This document shows positions 12,240-23,051 of a DNA stretch of 64,000 nt, one piece after another. The notes beneath the pieces were generated by a model. It saw only the letters and a program-made list of their open reading frames with translations, did not search any database and was not told the origin of the DNA. The stretch is from Grammothele lineata (lineage: Eukaryota; Basidiomycota; Agaricomycetes; Polyporales; Polyporaceae), in NCBI GenBank assembly GCA_002150815.3, contig NDFF03000217.1, positions 62,001 to 126,000 on the forward strand, read 5' to 3'. Position 1 is the first letter of the stretch. Every line of letters begins with the position of its first letter. The translations under genes were made by a program, and so were the position numbers.

Positions 12240-13692
12240 TTACTCGCCATCTGACGCTTGAACGATCAGCCGCCCCTCCCATGAGGCTACCACGAAGCAT
12301 GCTTCTACTTCCGCGAACAACTCTTTCAACATCTCTGGATCCTCCATGCTCTGGGGCTGGTTGCAGAGTACAATTTTAATCGCCGTACGTGGTGGTCCTG
12401 CGATTTTTGACATAGGAATTGAGTCAACATCAAGAACTTAGAAGACTCGGATACGGGGAAACGCGACCACGGACCAGTGCACGCCTCATCGACGACGCTT
12501 CCAACCTGGTTCATAAACTCGAGAAATTCCCCTCTCATGCGGCGGGCCTCGTTGGGCATTACCCAGATATCCAAAGCGAGACTTCGAGACGAGACACTAG
12601 GTGCCCACGAGCGCAATGCAGTACGGAGTGTGAACAAGTCCTCATCTTCCCTCGCTTTAGAGTATCCTATTGTGTACATCACAATAGTCGCTAGAGCTGT
12701 CAATGATTTAAGATAGGGTGTATTCGGCATCCTAGTGACAGGATCGTCTGTTCTGTATGAGAGGGACCGCTGGAGTACGTAACAATGGTTCGCATACCTT
12801 CGGTCTCGGCGATATCGAACTTGCGGCGGAAGACGAAGGTAGTGAGCTTGGCTGGCGGCAACACGGTAAGCAACCTATTAAGACCGTGTGCGCCAATCCC
12901 GAACACCTAACCAAGTGAATGCCAAGTTTACTGCATGTTAGATGGTAGAACCGATCGATGGGTCAGTGATCCCCGCTGACGTACTTCTAACACTTGCAGC
13001 TTGGTTCAAAACCTGCCCCGCTTCTGCGTCATGCATCCCGGAATAACTCCAACGACGTCCCAGGTTACTTCTGTCACTTCCAGCCTTGTTAACGAGGGAA
13101 AGCAATCCAACAGCCTCGCAAAGTCCGCAAAACTCGCAAATCGTACGTCCTCTAACACAAAACAGACCACGGATACAAACATCCGTGAGTAGAAATCAAG
13201 TGTGTATGTGTTCAGCGCAAAGTGTGGGAGCGGCTTTGTGGGAGGATCCGGACCAAAACTCGGGATTGCAGCGCCATGAATGGTCACCTCGCTGAGTGCT
13301 GGAAACTTGTCTTGGAACTTGTACGGAAAGCGGGTGACGACGTTCCACGGCCAGTAGCAACTCCTCGAGTCCTTCAAGTAGATACATCCCAGGGAGAGAT
13401 GGCGGACGTGTGCCGCAAACGAAGGCGCGGCATCAAGAGTGGCGGCGAACCGCTCAAGGTCGGTCAGGGTTTCGAGGACGACAGTCCGGAAGAGCCAATA
13501 TAGGGCTTCTGCGCGCCAGGCAGAGCACACCAGTGCGCATTGCACCAGCGTGTACCTTCGCTGACGACCTTCAACACTGCGTGGCCAAAGTAGTGCCAGG
13601 TATGTGTCGTACCCGAGGACTTCGATGATGAGGAGACAGAGCTCAAGTGGAAGACAAGGAGAAGTGTTGATAGGGCTATCGCCGAGGTCCAT
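12240..13692 (-). pseudogene. Second-family F-box protein, probably disrupted copy
   Basis: The N-terminal exon (13692 to about 13010) encodes an F-box-like start, CLPLELCLLIIEVLGY, then CALVCSAWRAEALYWLFR and a leucine-rich region ending in GVIPGCMTQKRG. Later exons are recognisable at about 12906-12790 (HGLNRLLTVLPP), 12745-12470 (the SLTALATIVMY to LEFMNQVGSV region) and 12390-12240 (AIKIVLCNQPQSMEDPEML to a stop at 12240). Compared with the intact paralogue at 29651-31055, a TGA stands at the first-exon codon where the paralogue has a Leu TTG. The third exon has also lost two bases before its donor, putting the last exon out of phase. Unless unusual splicing rescues it, the gene is decaying; a shortened product ending near 13006 is possible. 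Confidence 0.6.
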
Positions 13693-14148
13693 GGCTGGTG
13701 GAGGGTGAGCTAAAGAGACGTGGGCTTGGGCTGGCCTTCTCAACTTACGGGAAGGATTGGCGTGCGCTCGGGCACGGGGAACGGCCCGGATAGTCCGGTA
13801 GACGCCTCTCCAGAACGATCTCGCTCACACTCACCATTAGCACAACGTCTACTACTTACCACAGAAGACAGATGAGCGATCATGATGTCTGAAAATACAC
13901 GGAAGGAGCCGCCTGTTCCACAACCAGTGTCGTCGCACAGGTGAGTGAGCGTGACATGTCCGAAGCAAACTTACGTAAGTTAACTTCCGAGGATAGCCCA
14001 CGCTGCATCTCACATGCGCGCGCAACCCTGTATACAACGCACATGCTCATAAGACCCTTCTCTGTTGGAGTCACTCTACTGCAACCACAGGCGCACACGC
14101 TGAATGTGTATGCATCCGCCTCTTCACTATCGCGCTCTCTGACACGAC
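13693..14148. other. Divergent intergenic region inside the right repeat arm
   Basis: This holds the upstream flanks of the disrupted F-box gene (reverse) and the right-arm F-box gene (forward). From about 13835 it belongs to the inverted repeat. Relative to the left arm it carries about 80 extra bases near 13880-13955. No TATA box was evident. Confidence 0.45.
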
Positions 14149-16990
14149 ATGAACGACTTCCTCTCCCTGGCAACGGAGCTGGTGACGAGCATCCTGCTCG
14201 AGCTCGACGATTTTCGCGATGTCCTCAGGTGCCGCCAGGTTCGTCCACGCGTCGGTTATAACTTCACGAGGCAGAGCAGTCTGGCAGAATTGACAAACAC
14301 CAGTTCTTGACAGCTATGCAGGGCTCTGAAGAACCTCATCGACGACGATACCTGCATTCAGTACAAGATTGAGCTCGCCGTTGCTGGCATGCAGGACGGC
14401 CTGTCCAGTGCGCTTACAACCGTTCAACGCCTCGCCGCCCTCCGTACCCGCCAACTTGCCTGGCACTCCCTGGCGTGGAGCGCGAGATCACAGCAACTCA
14501 TGGGCAGCGGCGGCTACTGGGAGCTCTACGGTGGCGTTCTGGCAGGGTGTGAAAGCAGTCGCACGCTCGTCTTTCGCCAACTTCCATCCTTCATTCGGGG
14601 GATTCCGGACAAAGAATGGTCAATACCGGATCTGGACTTCGACGTTGATGACTTTACGATGGACCCTGCGCAAGACCTGCTGGTTGTGGTCAACCATTGG
14701 TGGTACGGGTAAGTTGCGCTTTCATCGTATTCCAATGCCGTCCTGTTTCATTTCTGGGTCCTTGCGAATCAAGCTGATCTCTGAACACCTACTCGTAGTC
14801 CAGGCCGTCGGGAAATGGATGTACACATCCACCTGCTGTCACTAGCCACTGGCGCCCACCATCCTGCTGCACCCGAAGGCGCGATATTGGTGCACAAGAG
14901 CGCTCCCCTAAGGCGCGCTGGGTACGACCTCAGAACGTGTGGAGATTTGCTGGGGATGATCGTTCAGAGCGCCATGGACGACTCCCAGGTCGAATTTCTA
15001 GTCTGGAATTGGAAAACGGGGTCGCGTCAACTGGTAAACATCCGTATGGCTCAAACCCGTGTCCCTCTCGACTGACCCGCGGGCCACGCAGTGCATCATC
15101 GTCTCCGGGCCGTTCTCGTTCGCTTTCTTGACGGAGCGCTACATATTTCTTACCGCCATCCTGCTCAACGGCCGTGGCGATGATGACGGCTTCGTGACCC
15201 CAACTTTGAGAGCCTGCCCACACCTCCTCGTGGTCGACCTCGAAACCACACGAAGCTCACCCGTGCACCTCACCTCGCTCAACTACGCCTGTTCCTTCGG
15301 CTTCCCGGAATTCGGGCCCTACATCTCCCCGAGTTCCGTCTCCGTGCGCTCCTACTCGGCTCCCGGTTGGGCGCCGCACCCATCTCTCCAAGTGCCCTTC
15401 TCGCTCGCGCCCGAGAACCGCCTTCTCGTCGTCACCATCCGGGTGGACGACTGCGATCCCAGCGCATTATACCTGGTGTCTACGACCCTCCTCTGCCTCG
15501 TCCCCGCCTCCACCCTCCTCTCCGTTATCCGCACTGGTGGAGCAGGGGAGACGAGTGGCAGGAGGCGCGTCGCGTGGGACGCATGGGGCCCAACGGGCTC
15601 GCGCCTCTTCGCGGCCCCGCCGACACACTCGCGCACGTGGGTGTGCTACGTGTATGGGATGGTGTTCGCGACGGCGTACCTCCAGGACTCGCAGAGGGTC
15701 ATTACCACGTTCGACTTCAACACGCTCGCGGCCCGCCGTGCCGCCGCCGCCACCGCGGCTGCCTCTCTTGACGGAGCTAGTGAGGGACACGGCGAGGGAG
15801 AGGTGGGAGACGGGGGCGGTAACGGGTGGACTTCGAAGGTGGTCACGGAACCGAGCCAGTTCTTGCCCGCGCGAATATTCTCGCGGCCGGTGTACACGAG
15901 CCTTCCGTACCGCGTCTCTCGCGCGCGTCCGTTTGGTGACGCGGAGGGCGAGAGCGACTTCGACTCGGTGATGGTCTCGGAGGACTCGATCGTTCTGGTG
16001 TCGGAAGTGAGTCCTATTCTCCTCTTGTTGTGCGCTAGAAATCCTTATGTTTTGAACTTGCAGCGTTTCGACGTCGAGAGGTATCAGATACTCACTTTCT
16101 GAGGGAAGAGCTACAATGAAAAACGAAGACCATCGCATCGCATCTTGCCGATGGTGACTACGGCGTACGCACCACGATCAAATCTGTCACACAAGATTCT
16201 CGGAATCTATACGTACTACTCTCAAGTCCTCGCCTCATCTGAGGAGATAGCTTGCGAGGCCCGCTTGTCGTGTCGGTCTCACCCGGGGGCAGGATGGGAG
16301 GGTCTCGTGGCGTAGGGACGCGGCTATAACGGGCAACGCCTCACGGACTGCACTCAATTTACAGAAGGCTAGCTGGGCCATGGGGATGAGAAATCGATAA
16401 CGGTCATCACACAAGTAAGCGAGAACGAACCTTAGAACGCACAAGCGTTTCGCTCGATGTTCTCGTCCGCAACCTTCTCTTCTTCCCTGGGTTCGTATGG
16501 TCCTAGGGAGCAACTTACGCCGGCAGGAGAAGTGGAGGAAGAGATGCGCCGCCATCCAGGGGGTGTCTTATACCGCGCCAATTGCAAACGACTCGGCGAC
16601 CTTCACTCGCCCCTAGGACCGCCGAGAGCCTAAGAGCAAGGTTTTGGGGGAGGACTCAGCTACGGGCTCTTCACAACCTACCGCTCCGATCGGAGGTGGG
16701 GATCATCGTAGCACCTAGGCTTTGGTTCTCTTCGAGTAGCTCGCGGAGAAAACGGATGCCTGTGATTACACGCGTTTTGATAACTGGACGAGTTCGTAGC
16801 AGAAAGATCGCCCACTAGACCCGACCATCATATTATACCGCACTGAGAGCAGCCCCAGGATCGAGAGACGACCAATAGTACGCGCATACACTTATTCCAG
16901 AGTCACGACGGAATCGGGTATCGATATCTGTAACACTTCCGTGTCGACTACCTCCTAGTCTCCACATTACGATATGATACCCTTGTCACG
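13835..16990. repeat. Right arm of the large inverted duplication
   Basis: Mirror image of about 430-3400. It runs from the upstream flank of the F-box gene through its 3' flank and ends within the last codons of KDSR1 (stop codon at 16967). The arms are separated by about 10.4 kb holding other genes, so this is an inverted segmental duplication and not a simple hairpin. The region 16103-16966 has no supported gene. Confidence 0.85.
14149..16102 (+). CDS. F-box domain protein, right inverted copy
   Basis: Exons 14149-14238, 14314-14708, 14799-15033, 15092-16006 and 16064-16102, about 557 residues, with all phases consistent. The F-box lies at residues 4-30 (ATELVTSILLELDDFRDVLR), followed by RALKNLIDD and KIELAVAG, then a long beta-rich region closing with VERYQILTF. 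It is presumed to be an SCF ubiquitin-ligase receptor, judged from the F-box only. It is the mirror copy of 1228-3169. Substitutions are scattered over the length but every exon and intron is retained, and the four intron positions are identical. Its 3' end converges on KDSR1. The fourth intron is a multiple of three and stop-free, so intron retention would not break the frame. The start was chosen as the ATG directly preceding the F-box and conserved in the copy. Confidence 0.87.
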
Positions 16991-18459
16991 GAGGTACTTT
17001 TGGTGCTCCTCCCTATGCGCCCTGACCTTCTTGTCCACCCCAGACCGCCAATCGGGTAAACCAACCTACGTGCCCAAATTCTCAGCAACCGGTGCTCGAT
17101 GAGAGATCGCGTGCAAAAGACTCGTCACTACTCACGTATCCGATGATGGCGTGGACCAAGTCGAGCACGTAGCTGTTGCGGTCCGACGCGCCCGCGGTCG
17201 AGGTACGGAAGACGTGCCCGATGAAGTCTTCTGTGATGTGGAACTTCCCGCTCTGCACGCCTAATCGCGAGGCAGTCAGCAACGGCTTACCCGGAACACG
17301 CGCCCACCCAAGAAGAAGATGAGGAGGAGGAAGAGGAAGAGAAGGAGATCGTACCGTTTAAGACCGCCGCAGCGACGAACTCGGGCGTGTGCCCGCTGTC
17401 GCGCTCCTCGATCTTGAGCGTGATCTTGGGCTTTGTCAGGTTCTCCGTCTCGTACCCCTTGGAGTAGATCGTGCCCGGGAAGGCGATGTGCACGCCGATG
17501 TCGTACAGCATGAACTCGGACTGAAGGGCCTCTGCTAGACCTGAGCCGCGCGGGCGGGGGTCAGCACGTGTTTATATGTACGCTATGGTATGCGGATGTG
17601 AGTGCGTTGCGCGACGACGTACCTCGAAGAGCGAACTTTCCGGGAGAGTACGTCGAGTACCCGACGATAGAGAAGTAGCCGAGGACGGAGGAGAAGAAGA
17701 CGAGCTTGCCCTTCACGCCGTCTTTCACCATCGCCTTCCCCGCGGCCTGTCGCCCTCGCATAAGCACACTCACAGCACACTGTCGAGGAAAGGGTACGGC
17801 GTACCAAGGCAGTGAACGCCTGCGCGTAGAACGTATACTCCATGCCCGCGCGCATCGAGGCCTCATCCTGCTCTACGAAGAACCCGGGCCGGGACGCGCC
17901 CGCGCACATGAAGACGGCGTCGGGGCACTTGCCGAAGGGCTCGCTGCACGCCTTGATGGCCTCCGCGGAGGACTTTTCGGACGTGGTGTCGAACGAGTAG
18001 GACTTGAGCACCTGCTCGGGGGATTGGCGGTTTTTCTGTTGGGGAGGTCGCGGTTAGCGGGTGTTGGGGAAGCGAGGAAGTGGGAGAGGGGAAGTAGCAC
18101 GTGATGCTTACCTCGAGCTGAGATAAGGCCTCTGCTAAGCGCTCGGGGTTGCGGGCCACGATGGACACGTGTGCGCCTTTCTGTGCGAGGAGGATTGCCA
18201 AGGCGAGGCCTGCCCCGGACGAGCCCCCAGTGACGAGACAATGCTGCGTGCAGAAAGTGTGAGTGTCGACCTGTCATAGTGACGTGGAAATACTGACCTT
18301 GCCCTGGGGGTTCCAGCGTTTGCGCCAGAACGCCATTTCGTAGCAGACGAAGAGGACGGGGAGGGCGGCGAGGAGGGCGGCAAATGTACGGAGGGACGGT
18401 TTGATGGTGAGAAGGTACGCGACGAGTGCCTCTGCTTTCACAGTCAGGGGCGATCCCAT
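16967..18459 (-). CDS. 3-ketodihydrosphingosine reductase-like short-chain dehydrogenase (KDSR1)
   Basis: Exons 18459-18298, 18243-18112, 18035-17805, 17746-17623, 17540-17355, 17260-17136 and 17065-16967, 352 residues. Features are an N-terminal membrane helix (residues about 22-42), a Rossmann TGGSSGAG nucleotide-binding motif at 59-66, an NAGA-like CAGAS strand end, catalytic Ser near 195, and YSPGK (Tyr208, Lys212). The tail EEHQKYLRDKG is typical of the TSC10/KDSR branch. Known members reduce 3-ketosphinganine to sphinganine with NADPH at the endoplasmic reticulum. The substrate here is inferred only from family. All seven exons have intact phase, and the first six are the same length as in KDSR2. 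The stop codon lies inside the right arm of the inverted duplication, and the gene faces the F-box gene tail to tail. One intron (17261-17354) contains a purine-rich tract. Confidence 0.86.
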
Positions 18460-19819
18460 GACATGGGCAGCGTCGGGGAGAGAGGCAGATGGTCGGTGGA
18501 GGCGAGTTGAAGGCGAAGCTATAACGAGGCACTCGTCCCAGGACTCGGGTGTGCCGGAAGTGCTCACCGCCGCGGAAGGACATGCATGGATGCGTACGTA
18601 AACAACTTCTGTCACAGGGCCGCGCAGTTCCCCGCCGTTTCAGGCCGGCTTCCTGTTCAAAAGACGTCCTCCCCGAAAGGAAGGTTTTGACGGGACGCTT
18701 CTACGCCCTCATCGTCCATCACTCCCGCCGGAACTCTGCTGTTTGCATGTCCCCCATCTCGCGCCCGTGACTACCGCGCCCTATCCCTGCGTGATCGGTC
18801 GCGGTAATTTCCAGTCTGTGGGTGCGTGAGGGTTCTGAAGTGCCACGTTTGAGTACGTCACAGAAGTTACAGCCTGCCTCGCTAACTGTCGCTCAGAATC
18901 GTGCGTCCTCTCCTCCGCGGGTTCTCAGGCACCGCCAGCTGCGACAAAGTCCTGGACAGGGGCTGGTTCCTACTCAGACAAGAAGCACTAAACATAGACG
19001 GCGAGCACTCGGTACCGAGCCACCCATTCAATTCTCTTCGTGGCGGCGTTCAAGCGGCGGTGCCCAAGCAGTGCCCACTCTTGGGAATCATCCCACGAGA
19101 AGATCTTATCCTTATGCCGTGACCATACGTACGGAATCGTCACGTCCCGCCGCCCAACGTTCCGAGACTTCTGGCGCGGGTCAGCGATAGGAGCTCAGGA
19201 TGCTCCCAGTTCCTGTGGTCCTGTATCACCGCGACCGTGATCTGTTCTGGTTCTTCGCCTCTCTGAGACCATCCCGGCGTTTCTCAAGTCCTACCCCACA
19301 AGATACGAAGAAGCTGGCGACGGATATCCTCGTGAGCTACCGTGATGTGCAGTCCTGGTATCGCAGCTCGGACTCGCGACATAACCGATCCACTGTCACT
19401 GTCAGGCGAATCGGATGCACGCCAGCTCTCTTTCGAGGACACGGGTAATGCCTCCGCGTGCCAAACCTACGGCAGACAGCGGCGGGCCTGACCTCGCGGC
19501 GCACGAACTCTAACTGTCGCACGGAGCTTGAGCTTAGTATGCTCGCCTCCGCCTGACATGATCACAACAGACGTGGCGCACAGGCACACGAGCAAGCAGC
19601 GGCTGCTCCAATTCCGAGTCGAGAGCGAGTCCCAATGCGCGGCCTGTGACACCTTATTCGGAGCGGTCCACGGTCTCGGCCTTGCCGGGCGTTATGGGCT
19701 CTGCCTGCCGGAGAGCCTTTGGGCCCTTCCTTCCCCGTGCGATGATCCCTCACCGATCTCCGTTCTCACATTTCATATAAGCAGAGCGAGCCTCCCTGGC
19801 CTCCCTCCGCGCGCGCAAC
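18460..19819. other. Divergent intergenic region, KDSR1 and DUF6534 gene
   Basis: About 1.36 kb with no supported coding region. It contains the upstream regions of KDSR1 (reverse) and the DUF6534 gene (forward). A TATA-like CATATAAGC lies near 19773, about 45 bases before the DUF6534 start codon. Confidence 0.5.
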
Positions 19820-22093
19820 ATGGCTGACAACAGTACTATGTCTGGTTCCGGCTCTGGTGCCCTCGCGGTCCCTGCTCTGGATGACACGTTCGGTGCGCTG
19901 TTCATTGGGACGTTCATATCTCTACCGTGAGTCCTCGAGCGCGTTCAGCGAGTCGATCTGCTGAATATACTTTTGATTTTCAGCCTTCTCGGGGTTACTA
20001 TGCATCAGGCGTATCGATACTATTCGACATACCCAGGAGACTCTTTCGTGCTCAAATATCTTGTGAGATGCCTCTTGTCCACTTCACGGGATCGCACTGA
20101 ACCTGAGTCGAACTCCTTAGGTATTAACAGTTCTGTAGGTATCCATCCTTGCGATCGATGAACGTGTCGCTGACTTCCCCCGCAGAATCCTTGATTTTGT
20201 CAATGCTGCGTTCACCGCAAACGCTTGGTGAGATTCTCCTCACGCAGTTTCGGACGTATATTTGCTCACTGGTCTTGCGCAGCTATTATTACACGATCAC
20301 GAGCTACATCCATCCTCCGAGTCTCGAATTCGGACACTGGTACGTCCTTCTCTTTATCCCCTCTACGGAGCGTCACTCAGATACCTTCCAGGTCTTTGGA
20401 TGTAGGTTCTGCAAGATTTTCTGATAGCATATATTGACGAGTCTGCTGCTTTAGCTGTTACCTGTGCTATCTGTTAGTAGATGTATTGCCTCCTTCCCCG
20501 CATATACTGAACGTCAGGATCTCAGGGAATGGTCATGGTGACTTCTCAAAGGCGAGCATCTTACACACTTGTGTCTACATGATGCTAACTTTGCGATATA
20601 CAGCTTCTTCGCTCGCCGAGTCTACCTCTGTTCGCATTTCCCTTTTCGCGCGCCATTAGCAGGCTGACAAGCTTTCTGCAGTGGGTCGTCAGTTTGGAAT
20701 CGTAGTCGCGTTTGCAGTAAGCAGCCCGGCTTTAGTGTTCAATTCCGATCTCTCACATACTCATTCGTACTTTTCGTAGGTGATATGCTTCTTGGCGGAA
20801 ATAGGTGAGCTCTTGAGAGAGCAAATACGAGCAGCTGATCTCACGGACCGAGCGTGTTCCCTAGCACTTCTTATTTGTGAGTCGTAAATACGCCTAAGGA
20901 ACTCCTTCGAGCTGACAGTGGAGTTCAGCCTCTTCGTATAAAGCGTGAGGATGCCATGTCAGCACTTACGTCGGCATCCATGTTGACATATCGATTGGTC
21001 CTATCCAGATTCATTACACCCGATTTTGACGACTTCACGAGCTCCACAGTACGTATCCCGTATTCACCCCATCACATGATTATCCGCTAACGTTAGGACC
21101 TAGTGGATGATCTCCAGCATGTTCGTCTTCGCCTCAGCCGCAGACACCGCCCTGACCGCCGTGCTCATCCACTACCTCCGCCGCATGCGCACCGGGTTCA
21201 AGACGTGAGTCGAAGTCCCCGTGCCCATCATCTGGCAGGAATTCATTGAATGGTCTTCCAGTACGGACTCTATGATCGACGTCATGATCATGTATGCAAT
21301 CAACACGGGTGAGCTGCCACCTCAACTCCTCCACCTTGAAGTTCTCACTCTGATCGATTGTGTGAGAACAGGTCTGGTCACAGGGTAAGTCGCCCCCATA
21401 CCATGACATCCGCACTTGTTCCTGAGCCAAGCGGCATTGCAGCATTTTCAACTTCCTCTCTATGCTCTTCGTGAGTATGCCCGCAGGTTGCTTTAGTGGC
21501 TCCGTCCGCAATGAGTGTGATACGATGGCTGAATGGCGTCTCGCGGATAGGCGTTCCTCAAGCCGGACAACTTCCTGTACTTCATCTTCGCTATCCCAGC
21601 GACACGGCGTGAGTTCCTCCCCATCTTCGCCATCCCTTCCTGCCTACTCACACCTCGCGCCTGTAGTATATGTCATCTCCCTCTTCTCCGCGTAAGTCCA
21701 CTCGTGACCTCCCTTGCATCCCTACGAAGCTCTCACACAACCCATACCGTCCCGCTCCCTCCCAGGCTGAACTCAAGACAATCCTTACGTTCCGTAGGGC
21801 GCGTCACGAACGTCGTCGACACGTCCCCGTTCGGCGTGAGCATCTTCAACCCGGGCGACCGCACGCTCTCCTGGCGCGTCAAGGACAACACGAGTCGGAC
21901 GGACGATACCCTGGTGAGCGCCCTCCTTCCTTTCAGTAGTATTGGCGGGATGCTTTTTTTCTGGGACCACGCTGACGGGATGGTGGTGCGAGTGTAGTCT
22001 CACGCGTTGAGCTCGGTCCCCAACGTGGCGCAGAAGAGCAGCAGGGAGGTGTTCGAGCTCGGGAAGATCTCGTCTCGCACGTCGGTGGCGTGA
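19820..22093 (+). CDS. DUF6534 family multi-pass membrane protein
   Basis: The N-terminus is MADNSTMSGSGSG, then LDDTFGALFIGTF, joined to LLGVTMHQAYRYYSTYPGDS, the family signature of first helix, loop and second helix. Later exons give YYYTITSYI, FFARRVYL (near 20605), GRQFGIVVAFA, a helix at 21110-21206 (MFVFASAADTALTAVLIHYLRRMRTG), TDSMIDVMIMYAINTG (21264-21308) and PDNFLYFIFAIPATR. The tail ends in SSREVFELGKISSRTSVA with the stop at 22093. Seven membrane helices are expected; function is unknown. One early junction (near 20150-20185) lacks a clear GT donor, and around 20930-21110 the family match is interrupted, so either exons were missed or the gene is partly degenerate. It converges with the reverse-strand DUF6534 gene downstream. 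Confidence 0.72.
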
Positions 22094-23051
22094 ACGATCT
22101 GGGCGCGCCATTGTCACTGGGACGCCTCGACTGTCCTCTGCTCCAGTTGTTCTTTCATCTTGATACTCTCAAGTCGGATGTGCAGCTTACGGGATGGATC
22201 GTGGGATTATTTATGCCCTGGAGCGAGATGTGCTCGAGTACATAGCACGCGATGTTGTACACATAGTATTCTGTATCATCACATGTTCATGCGGCAAGAG
22301 CGTTGTCACTAGATAATCTCTCTCGGTGCGTCTCGGACCTTGTACCATTGTATCGTGTATAGTGTAAGAGCGGTCTGCAATCCAGAGGCGGTTTCAATCG
22401 GACCGACCTGCTGAAATCACCGATCACAGAAAACGAGCGTTGAATCAAACCCAGAAAGAAAATAATCGCGAGTGATGAACACAACCACAACATTTGGCCG
22501 CAGCCTGTGCAAGTTCAGCGCTCAAGGATAGCGGGTCAGCACTCAGCCGCGAATTCAATCATAGACCCGAAGGAAGATGGACGCGCGTAGAACTTCAAGA
22601 ATCAAGGGCGGCGGCTGTACCGGCGCAGAGCCTCTCGAGCGAGACGCCCGAGAACTAAGGAGGTTAACGTCATCCCGCAGGGAATTCGAAGGCGTCATCA
22701 GACAGCGGTGCGGACGCACTTTTGCCAACCGCGCGGGAAGGATGCCGCGGTGCGCCGAGCGCGCGGTCTGCATGTGTATGCGCCTTTGCGCAGGAGCGCC
22801 TGGGTAAGTTCAGGATGTGGCATATACGTACACGGGGGATGTCGTGTGCGGCGAGCCGCCGTTCAACGTTCAACGTTCAGGGTCTTTCGGAGCGCGCACG
22901 GGGACGGTGTCCTCATGAATAGATAGTGTTCATTACAAGAAGAGCTGCGGTCATGATACAATACAGAGGAAAGTGCGCCCGTCCCTGGAGACACTGAGAA
23001 AGTCGGAGCAACCCACGGCCTCCACGACCCAAGTGCAAGCCCCGTGAGCCC
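22094..23051. other. Convergent intergenic region between two DUF6534 genes
   Basis: No gene supported. It contains the 3' flanks of both genes. A short tandem GTTCAAC repeat at about 22862-22880 also occurs at 37612-37628. Confidence 0.45.

Noticed and set aside
430..16990. Interpretation of the inverted repeat as terminal repeats of one giant transposon
   Set aside because: The arms contain a complete host-type F-box gene, and no transposase lies between them; segmental duplication explains it better.
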